Below, piece after piece: positions 1 to 4,699 of a DNA stretch of 6,762 nucleotides (positions are counted from its first letter, which is position 1; every line of letters begins with the position of its first letter). A program made the position numbers and the translations under genes. The stretch is taken from assembly GCA_002505945.1 (NCBI GenBank), contig DAWM01000011.1, positions 1 to 6,762 of the forward strand. Reading direction: 5' to 3'. This DNA comes from Candidatus Woesearchaeota archaeon UBA119 (GTDB lineage Archaea; Nanobdellota; Nanobdellia; Woesearchaeales; UBA119). Below the pieces are notes generated by a model. That model was not told where the DNA came from, ran no database searches, and saw nothing but the letters and a program-made list of their open reading frames with translations.

Positions 1-632
1 GTTGCAAATCGAGATTTTCCATCCCGATTGCAAGTAAATTCGGCTCCATGATCACTAATACACTGCTTGGTTTTTCCGTGTTGTAAAGCAAGTCCCATCC
101 CTCTTATAGAGTTGGCTGTACTTCTTGAATTACATTCAAGAAGTGCCAAAACCTTACGACTGGCATCATCAATAACTAGAAAAACCCAAATGCGTTTTTC
201 TGCATTAAAATGCCAGTCAATGTGGACTGCAGTCAAGCTATGCCTCCGTTCGTATCTTTTCCACTTCTTCTTGCGAATATCCTTATTTTGTTTCCTCCTC
301 GCCAAGCCTAATTTCAGCATGATCTTATGAATATGATTATGAGGCAAATGCAAACCATAATCACGTTCAATGATCCGCTCTAATGAAGATGCTGAAACAA
401 GGTAGGTATTATAAGCATCTTCAACAATCTCTATTTCTCTCGGAGTAATGGGGCGGGCAGGTCGCCCCATTGCTCTGCCTATTTCCGGTAATTTATCCTT
501 CTCAAGATATTCATTCCAAATCTGATAGACTCTACGAACACTTATCCCCGCAATTTTGCGGGCTTGGTAAGTGCTAGAGCCCTTATTTAGCGCCTGAATA
601 GTCTCAAGAAGCTTACTTCTTGTGAGTTTCAT
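1..632 (-). CDS. DDE integrase-core transposase, IS481-like (3' end beyond window)
   Basis: This is a recombinase that cuts and rejoins the ends of its own insertion sequence. About 210 codons are visible and open throughout, from the ATG at 632-630 to the left edge. The N-terminus holds a helix-turn-helix (residues about 20-42, around RKIAGISVRRVYQIW). A GRPARPIT linker follows, then a second helical DNA-binding segment (about 65-110). The rve/integrase core then begins: first catalytic Asp D139 in VHIDWHF, beta strands KRIWVFLVIDDASR (146-159), and second catalytic Asp D194 in ISDHGAEF. The final Glu of the DDE triad would lie roughly 35 residues further on, outside the window, so intactness cannot be judged. 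A GGAG sits only 2 bases from the ATG, and the start codon lies inside an inverted repeat. IS481 is the best family match by architecture; another rve-type family is possible. Confidence 0.88.
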   Translation of the reverse strand, partial: MKLTRSKLLETIQALNKGSSTYQARKIAGISVRRVYQIWNEYLEKDKLPEIGRAMGRPARPITPREIEIVEDAYNTYLVSASSLERIIERDYGLHLPHNHIHKIMLKLGLARRKQNKDIRKKKWKRYERRHSLTAVHIDWHFNAEKRIWVFLVIDDASRKVLALLECNSRSTANSIRGMGLALQHGKTKQCISDHGAEFTCNRDGKSRFA

Positions 633-659
633 AACTCCAATATTTTTGTCGTTATGAAA
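627..659 (-). repeat. 9-bp inverted repeat enclosing the transposase start codon
   Basis: TTTCATAAC at 627-635 and GTTATGAAA at 651-659 are perfect reverse complements separated by 15 bases. In the transposase mRNA the downstream arm contains the ATG, so a transcript entering from upstream could fold and hide the start codon. IS10 and IS50 use comparable structures to silence read-through transcripts; applying that here is inference. Confidence 0.55.
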
Positions 660-848
660 AACTTTCGGGATAACACACATTTTACTTCAATAAACTAAAC
701 CTAATTTATTGGGTGCAAAATTCTTAACTGTGCAAAATCAAGAAGGAATTTAACACTTTATCTTTCAGTAATTGGCTTAATTTTTAGATAATCATAATAA
801 CTTGGAAGTATAGAATCACTTTAGGAAATAGCATGAGGATAATTATTC

Positions 849-1194
849 TCAATCAAAATTTGTCCTACTATTTTTGAAGTTAATTGTTTTAAGAGTTTCC
901 AAGAGAGCTACATAATAGTGATTCGAAGAAATAGTTCTTTTAAAAGATTGGTGTATTGCTTGTGATTCTAATTTATGAATAAAGCCTGCATGACAATAAA
1001 ACTAATTAGTTTTATTAAATTTGCAAAAACCGGCTGTGCCCGGAATAAGCAATCATCTTAATGATAATTAACTTAGTGATATGTACATCGGTCTTATAAT
1101 TATTATCATATTCTGCAAGATGATGATCCAAACGACTTCTCTTTTCTTTAATAATCTCGCTTACATCTGTGCTTTTTAGTCTTTTCTGGCCAAC
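849..1194 (-). pseudogene. Possible decayed protein-coding gene, two fragments in different frames
   Basis: The first fragment (1194-1015, 59 open codons, no start codon at its head) reads like real protein, for example SEIIKEKRSRLDHHLAEY and later KLIIIKMIAYSGHSR. It ends in stop codons within the palindrome. After a frame change, a second fragment (1001-849, 50 codons) reads HAGFIHKLESQAIHQSFKR and then SSNHYYVALLETLKTINFKN. The amphipathic, charged-helix composition looks like former coding sequence rather than random AT-rich DNA. I do not recognise the family; a transposase relic or a helical nucleic-acid-related protein are guesses. Chance open frames remain possible. Confidence 0.3.
995..1016. 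repeat. Perfect 22-bp palindrome
   Basis: Each half-site reads AATAAAACTAA, and the two halves meet between 1005 and 1006 with no spacer. The next base pair outward (994/1017) does not match. It could be a dyad operator for a dimeric regulator, a cruciform-forming site, or part of a mobile-element remnant. It interrupts the two decayed reading-frame fragments and supplies stop codons on the minus strand. Its function is unknown. Confidence 0.6.
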
Positions 1195-1209
1195 TTAAAT
1201 CTAAAAAAA

Positions 1210-1217
1210 TTAATATA
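1210..1217 (+). promoter_or_regulatory. TATA box for queH (archaeal type)
   Basis: TTAATATA is preceded by an A-run that could serve as a BRE and is centred about 26.5 bases before the queH ATG. No Shine-Dalgarno motif lies between. The spacing places transcription start at or next to the start codon, so the mRNA is probably leaderless. Confidence 0.55.
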
Positions 1218-1239
1218 CCCTGACATCTTTATCTGGGAT

Positions 1240-1776
1240 ATGCAGGAGAAGATACTACTTTTGGTATGTTGTGCTCCTTGTGCTACAGCCAGCATAAAAA
1301 GGCTTGAAGAGCAGGGATATGAGGTGATTAATTACTTCTATAATCCTAATATCTTTCCAAATGAGGAGCATGACAGGAGGTATGCTGAGTTCCAAAGGTT
1401 ATGCGCAGAGAAATCCTATGTTGCTCTAGATATGGATTATGAGTATCAAAAGGAGCATAGGAAATGGCTTGCTTTTATCAAAGGCCTGGAGAATGAGCCA
1501 GAGCATGGCAGGAGATGCGTAAAATGCTTTGAATTCAGGCTGAAGAGGGTTTGGGAGAAGATGAAGGAGCTTGAACTCAAGGCCTTTACCTCTACCTTAA
1601 CCATAAGCCCACATAAGGATTCTGAGATTATTCATTCTATAGGAAGGGGATTCACTGGCTTCAAATTCTTTGATTTCAAGAAGAAAGCTGGGTTTGAGGA
1701 GAGTGTTAGGATGTCAAAGGAGCTTGGGTTGTATAGGCAGCGATATTGTGGTTGCGAGTTCTCAATGAGGGATTAA
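1240..1776 (+). CDS. queH: Epoxyqueuosine reductase QueH
   Basis: QueH reduces epoxyqueuosine in tRNA to queuosine, the last step of Q34 synthesis, and is the non-homologous alternative to cobalamin-dependent QueG. The 178-residue protein is full length for the family (formerly DUF208). Cysteine motifs characteristic of QueH are all present: CCAPC near the N-terminus (C10, C11, C14), GRRCVKC (C93, C96) with the following FEFRL, and YCGCEFS at the C-terminus (C170, C172). These supply the iron-sulfur cluster and iron ligands known for the family. TLTISPHKDSE (119-129) is another conserved block. The ATG is the first start in frame, sits directly before the expected KILLLVCCAPC strand, and lies at leaderless distance from a TATA box. 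The gene converges on queA, and the two stop codons abut. It is soluble with no signal peptide. Confidence 0.95.
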   Translation: MQEKILLLVCCAPCATASIKRLEEQGYEVINYFYNPNIFPNEEHDRRYAEFQRLCAEKSYVALDMDYEYQKEHRKWLAFIKGLENEPEHGRRCVKCFEFRLKRVWEKMKELELKAFTSTLTISPHKDSEIIHSIGRGFTGFKFFDFKKKAGFEESVRMSKELGLYRQRYCGCEFSMRD

Positions 1777-2781
1777 TTACCTTAGGATTAGCATTGCGTC
1801 TCCTAAGGAATAGAACCTGTATCTCTCTTCAATAGCTATCTTATATGCTTTTAGAAGTTCATCCTTACCTATAATGGCTGCCACAAGGAGCAGCAATGAG
1901 GTTCTTGGCAGATGAAAATTGGTAATCATACCCTGAAAATCAAGCTTGAATCTGTATCCAGGATAGATAAACAAACTGGTTTCCTTTCTTTTTGGTTCTA
2001 TGATCCCCTTTTCATTGCAGGATGATTCCAAAGCCCTTAATGAAGTGGTGCCAACTATGAACAACCGCCCTTTTCTCTGGTTTATTATCCTGGCGTTCTC
2101 TTCATCTATCTCAAAATACTCCGAATGCATCTTATGCCTTGTATAGTCCTCCTGCTTTATTTTCTCAAAAGTGCCTATCCCAACATTGAGACAGACCTTG
2201 GCGAAGTTAATACCTTTGTTTTTCAACTCTGTTATTAGCTCTTTAGAGAAATGTAAGCCGGCTGTTGGTGCTGCAATGCTTCCTTCTTTATTAGCATAGA
2301 CTGTTTGATATCGTTGAGGATTCTTTAAGCTGTTCTTGATATAAGGAGGTAATACCAACTCCGCCTCTTTCTTAATGAGCTCATCAGGATTCTCATTGAA
2401 TTCTATCTCAAAATCATAGCTTTCTTTCTTAAGAACCTCTGCTTGGATATTATCTTTAAATAGGATAATGGTGCCTTTTTTGGGATTCCTGCCCTGAATA
2501 AGACATCTGAATCTCTTCTCAGATAACCTTTTTAGAAGTGTTATCTTTATTTTCCCACCAGTTGTTTTTCTTCCCTTTAATAGAGCCCTGGAGACCTTGG
2601 TTTCATTTACAACCAAGATATCGTCTTTTTTTAGATACTCGCCAATCTCTTTGAATCTCTTATGAGCGATTTTTCCTCTATCATATACCAGAAGCCTGGA
2701 TTCTTCCCTCTTTTTACTTCCTTGCTGGGCTATTAGTTCCTTAGGCAGGTTATAATCGTATTCATGTAGACTTTCTTTCAT
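1777..2781 (-). CDS. queA: S-adenosylmethionine:tRNA ribosyltransferase-isomerase QueA
   Basis: QueA transfers and rearranges the ribosyl group of SAM onto preQ1 at position 34 of tRNA, giving epoxyqueuosine, the substrate of QueH encoded next door. The 334-residue length matches short family members. Family blocks run in order: YDYNLPKELIAQ (8-19), ESRLLVYDR (27-35), DDILVVNETKVSRALLKG (53-70), SIAAPTAGLHFSKEL (168-182), LNVGIGTFEKI (198-208), VGTTSLRALES (243-253), TNFHLPRTSLLLLVAA (287-302) and the terminal YRFYSLGDAMLIL. Nothing is missing or frameshifted. The ATG at 2781 has no Shine-Dalgarno site but has an AT-rich TATA-like box 27 bases upstream. The protein is cytoplasmic. queA is a bacterial pathway gene, so its presence in a locus with archaeal promoters suggests transfer into the lineage (inference). 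Confidence 0.97.
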   Translation of the reverse strand: MKESLHEYDYNLPKELIAQQGSKKREESRLLVYDRGKIAHKRFKEIGEYLKKDDILVVNETKVSRALLKGRKTTGGKIKITLLKRLSEKRFRCLIQGRNPKKGTIILFKDNIQAEVLKKESYDFEIEFNENPDELIKKEAELVLPPYIKNSLKNPQRYQTVYANKEGSIAAPTAGLHFSKELITELKNKGINFAKVCLNVGIGTFEKIKQEDYTRHKMHSEYFEIDEENARIINQRKGRLFIVGTTSLRALESSCNEKGIIEPKRKETSLFIYPGYRFKLDFQGMITNFHLPRTSLLLLVAAIIGKDELLKAYKIAIEERYRFYSLGDAMLILR

Positions 2782-2804
2782 CTATTTTAGGGCTATATAT
2801 TTTA

Positions 2805-2812
2805 TTATTAAA
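2805..2812 (-). promoter_or_regulatory. TATA-like box for queA
   Basis: TTTAATAA on the minus strand is centred about 27.5 bases before the queA ATG, in a 25-base AT-only tract that also contains TATATA closer in. There is no ribosome binding site, which is consistent with a leaderless transcript. The exact box is ambiguous because the whole tract is AT-rich. Confidence 0.45.
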
Positions 2813-2858
2813 TTTATCTTTAGAAAGGTAATGTCAATTTGTTTGAGATGAGGTCATT

Positions 2859-2865
2859 AAAAAAA
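2859..2865 (-). terminator. T-run terminator after the NYN gene
   Basis: Seven consecutive T residues on the minus strand follow directly on the TGA stop of the NYN protein, with no hairpin. Archaeal RNA polymerase terminates at such T-runs without a stem. The run would separate the NYN transcript from queA 80 bases further on. Confidence 0.4.
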
Positions 2866-3522
2866 TCACTTTTCTATATGGCTAATCTCATTTAGTTCTT
2901 TCTTGGATAGTCTTTCTAAATCAATATAAAAGTCTGCCTCACGTTTAATCTCCTCGGAAGTAACGCTCTGGGCCCCGAATATTATTACATGCTTGCCAAG
3001 GTTCTTGACGCTCTTCATAGACTCTAATAAATCAATGTCACCCGATAGAATCACTACAATATCAAATGCATCGGTATAAGCGAAATGCACCAAATCAACA
3101 GCAAGCTGTACATCCACACCCTTTTGGTATATCTTTAAGCTTGAAGGGTTAAACTTCAAAGGAGAGGTTCTAATCTCCAAAAAGTAATAGTTCTTAGCAT
3201 CCTCCAGGAATTTCTGCTGGTTTTTTATCTGGCTTTTTATATACTCCACAAGCGAATCAATCTGCTTGTTTGAGAAATTGTTTTTCTTACCTTTAAGATG
3301 CTCAGCCCTTTTTATAATGTCTTCAGTGTACATTCCAGTATAGTAATATGTCCTGAGATGCATCAGCTTACAATCCTTGTATTGGATATTATTCTTAAGA
3401 TAGTTAATCACAAAAGGATTAATCTTGTTTAAGTCCAATACCCTATTACTTTTCTTGTCTCTTGAAACATTCTGCAAGCCATTCTTGAAATTATCTCCAT
3501 CAATCAGAATCAGTACTCTCAT
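2866..3522 (-). CDS. NYN-domain (PIN-like, LabA/DUF88-type) predicted ribonuclease
   Basis: This is a 218-residue soluble protein with the complete acidic signature of NYN nucleases: IDGDNF (D8, D10, N11), KGVDVQLAVDLVHFA (D137, D143) and ILSGDIDLLESM (D162, D164). A Rossmann-like strand follows (KHVIIFGAQSV) and then the ADFYIDLERL end. NYN proteins of this kind usually bind Mg2+ or Mn2+ and cleave RNA; the substrate here is unknown. A lysine-rich helical insert spans about 67-112. The ATG at 3522 was chosen over the in-frame ATG at 3573 because the IDGDN strand starts at residue 3 and a TTTATAAA box lies 24 bases upstream of 3522. The longer version would overlap that promoter. Upstream lie two small membrane-hairpin proteins on the same strand. 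No second domain or fusion is seen. Confidence 0.85.
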   Translation of the reverse strand: MRVLILIDGDNFKNGLQNVSRDKKSNRVLDLNKINPFVINYLKNNIQYKDCKLMHLRTYYYTGMYTEDIIKRAEHLKGKKNNFSNKQIDSLVEYIKSQIKNQQKFLEDAKNYYFLEIRTSPLKFNPSSLKIYQKGVDVQLAVDLVHFAYTDAFDIVVILSGDIDLLESMKSVKNLGKHVIIFGAQSVTSEEIKREADFYIDLERLSKKELNEISHIEK

Positions 3523-3546
3523 TTTAATATATTGAAGGAAGCTGCC

Positions 3547-3554
3547 TTTATAAA
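3547..3554 (-). promoter_or_regulatory. TATA box for the NYN gene
   Basis: TTTATAAA, a near-ideal archaeal TATA box with upstream AAAAGC as a possible BRE, is centred about 28 bases before the ATG at 3522. It lies in the 53-base gap after the preceding gene. It sets the gene's start and indicates leaderless transcription from its own promoter. Confidence 0.65.
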
Positions 3555-3575
3555 GCTTTTGGCCTTCTTGCATGT

Positions 3576-4016
3576 CTAAAGCATATTATATATCCTGTCT
3601 ACTGCCTTTATTTGTTTTTTATCTCTGGGATCTGTTGTTCTTCTTATGAGATCTTCTAAGCTTTCTTCAGAATTAGGAAAACGTTCTTCTCTCATAGCCT
3701 CTATAATAGAGCCTTTTTTGTCCTTTAGGATGTTCTTGCTAATTCTTCTACCAAACAGATATGTTAGTCCTCCTGCTAAAAGGGGAAAGAATTGAAGGCC
3801 GATAATTGATCCTATGGCAACCACGCCACCCACTCCAGAAATAGTATCCATGATTGTCTTATAGCCACTTTCTTGGAAATTCTTATACTCGTTGAGATTA
3901 GCATATGTGCCAGGGTATTCCCTGAGTTTTTCTGCTTGGTCTGGCTTTAATTTTGTGATATAGTCTGCTATTGCCTCATATAATTCTTCCTGCTCAGGGA
4001 GGGATTTGCTTTTCAT
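3576..4016 (-). CDS. Hypothetical small membrane-hairpin protein (146 aa)
   Basis: I do not recognise this protein. The N-terminal 50 residues are charged and helical (LPEQEELYEAIADYI, then KLKPDQAEKL). One long hydrophobic, glycine-rich stretch at about 57-89 (TISGVGGVVAIGSIIGL, then FFPLLAGGLTYLFG) is long enough for a tight two-helix membrane hairpin or one long helix. A basic tail follows (GRRISKNILKDKKG), then an acidic/basic C-terminal helix. There is no signal peptide or cysteine motif. By the positive-inside rule both termini probably face the cytoplasm. The ATG at 4016 is supported by a TATA box at leaderless distance. It shares its plan (soluble head, membrane hairpin, charged tail) with the gene just upstream, 33 bases away, though clear sequence similarity is not visible. 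Confidence 0.75.
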   Translation of the reverse strand: MKSKSLPEQEELYEAIADYITKLKPDQAEKLREYPGTYANLNEYKNFQESGYKTIMDTISGVGGVVAIGSIIGLQFFPLLAGGLTYLFGRRISKNILKDKKGSIIEAMREERFPNSEESLEDLIRRTTDPRDKKQIKAVDRIYNML

Positions 4017-4037
4017 ACAAATAACAAAGCACTTTTG

Positions 4038-4045
4038 ATATTTAA
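4038..4045 (-). promoter_or_regulatory. TATA box for the 146-aa membrane protein gene
   Basis: TTAAATAT on the minus strand is centred about 25.5 bases before the ATG at 4016, starting just 4 bases past the stop codon of the upstream gene. No Shine-Dalgarno motif is present, so the gene probably has its own leaderless transcript. Confidence 0.55.
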
Positions 4046-4049
4046 TCTT

Positions 4050-4631
4050 TTATGAACTCTGTTTAGCAGGAACTTTTGTATTTTTTAACTCTGTTTCTAA
4101 GTTTTCAATCTTTTGGTAGCTTTTCATTATTCTTTTCTCTATCTTTTCTATTTTCTTCTCTCTTGAGTCTTTTTCCTCTTTATAATATTCCATGATATAA
4201 GATAAGGCATTTTTAAGTTTCTCTGGGGCTTTAACTTGTTTTTCTAATGTTTGATTTATTCTTTCGTTAAGCTCTTCTTTAATACGCTTTTTATACATGA
4301 TGTATCCAAAAAAGAAAAGGCTCCCAATCCCAGCCATCATAGTACCGAATTCGTTAGCGTTCTCTTGGCTTATATTCATCAGCCCGTATGTGTTGAATAT
4401 CCCTGCCCCAATACAGAAACTCATGTCTCCAATAACATACTTCTTTTTTGTGCTTGTAGCTATTTCTTCCAAACTTTCTAAGAGCTCTCCTTCTTCCTCT
4501 TTTTCTGGAGCAGGTTTATCTAATTTGCTCCATTCATCTAGGAAAAGAGAATATATAGCTTTTCTGATATTGTTTGTTATTCTTCTCTTTTCTTTTTCTA
4601 TCCTTTGCTCATACTTATCTTCTTTCGTCAT
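4050..4631 (-). CDS. Hypothetical membrane protein with C-terminal coiled coil (193 aa)
   Basis: I do not recognise this protein. It is built from a basic N-terminal helix (residues 5-26, KYEQRIEKEKRRITNNIRK), an acidic linker (42-57), and two likely membrane helices (about 65-84, YVIGDMSFCIGAGIFNTYGL, and about 97-113, TMMAGIGSLFFFGYIMY). A long charged coiled coil follows (about 114-186, rich in K and E with regular I/L spacing such as KKIEKIEKRIMKSYQKIENL). The short loop between the helices and the charged flanks suggest a hairpin with both ends in the cytoplasm. It may act as a membrane-anchored scaffold or oligomeriser (inference). It is followed 33 bases later by the 146-aa hairpin protein and then the NYN nuclease, all on the same strand. 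The ATG at 4631 lies 21 bases after a TATA box. Confidence 0.75.
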   Translation of the reverse strand: MTKEDKYEQRIEKEKRRITNNIRKAIYSLFLDEWSKLDKPAPEKEEEGELLESLEEIATSTKKKYVIGDMSFCIGAGIFNTYGLMNISQENANEFGTMMAGIGSLFFFGYIMYKKRIKEELNERINQTLEKQVKAPEKLKNALSYIMEYYKEEKDSREKKIEKIEKRIMKSYQKIENLETELKNTKVPAKQSS

Positions 4632-4652
4632 AGAGTATAGAGGTATTAAAGA

Positions 4653-4660
4653 ATTTATAA
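4653..4660 (-). promoter_or_regulatory. TATA box for the 193-aa membrane protein gene
   Basis: TTATAAAT on the minus strand is centred about 25.5 bases before the ATG at 4631, within the 68-base gap after the debranching-enzyme gene. A second CTATAAA lies about 20 bases further upstream. No ribosome site is seen, so this looks like a leaderless archaeal promoter. Confidence 0.6.
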
Positions 4661-4699
4661 GGTTTTTCTGAGTTTATAGTTGGTTTTTCAATATGCTTC

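Larger units (their letters stand above)
1..675 (-). mobile_element. Partial insertion sequence (IS481-like), 5' part only
   Basis: The segment consists of a transposase gene reading off the left edge plus its short 5' flank. On the minus strand the flank begins TGTTATCCCGAAAG, which looks like an IS terminus because many integrase-type elements end in TG or TGT. The edge near 675 is inferred; it could lie a few bases further right, since TGTG repeats there. The other end is outside the window, so neither terminal inverted repeats nor a target duplication can be checked. The segment looks richer in G+C than the AT-rich gap next to it. Confidence 0.6.
680..1239. other. Gene-poor AT-rich gap with decayed sequence
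   Basis: About 560 bases between the insertion sequence and queH contain no intact gene on either strand. They hold two short minus-strand open stretches in different frames (849-1001 and 1015-1194), a perfect 22-bp palindrome (995-1016), a near-perfect 16-bp palindrome (835-850), and the queH promoter at the right end. Such a long empty stretch contrasts with gaps of 0-85 bases between all other genes. It fits a degraded locus into which the IS inserted or beside which it landed. No RNA gene was recognised. Confidence 0.6.

Noticed and set aside
67..330. Plus-strand open frame of 87 codons
   Set aside because: It lies antisense to the transposase, whose minus-strand frame carries clear HTH and DDE motifs; the plus-strand product has no protein-like pattern.
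714..741. Repeated TGCAAAAT near the right side of the IS (two copies)
   Set aside because: Two short AT-rich matches are expected by chance and do not form terminal repeats or a target duplication that can be tested here.
835..850. Near-palindrome GAGGATAATTATTCTC
   Set aside because: It has one mismatched pair in AT-rich sequence and no partner copy; not strong enough to list as a site.
1021..1045. CCGG stem followed by T-run on the minus strand, resembling an intrinsic terminator
   Set aside because: The stem is only 4 bp and no intact gene ends there; too weak to call.
4297..4671. Plus-strand open frame of 124 codons (and another at 4251-4481)
   Set aside because: Both are antisense to the 193-aa membrane protein gene and run across its TATA box. 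The hydrophobic residues are the complement of the K/E-rich codons on the real strand.
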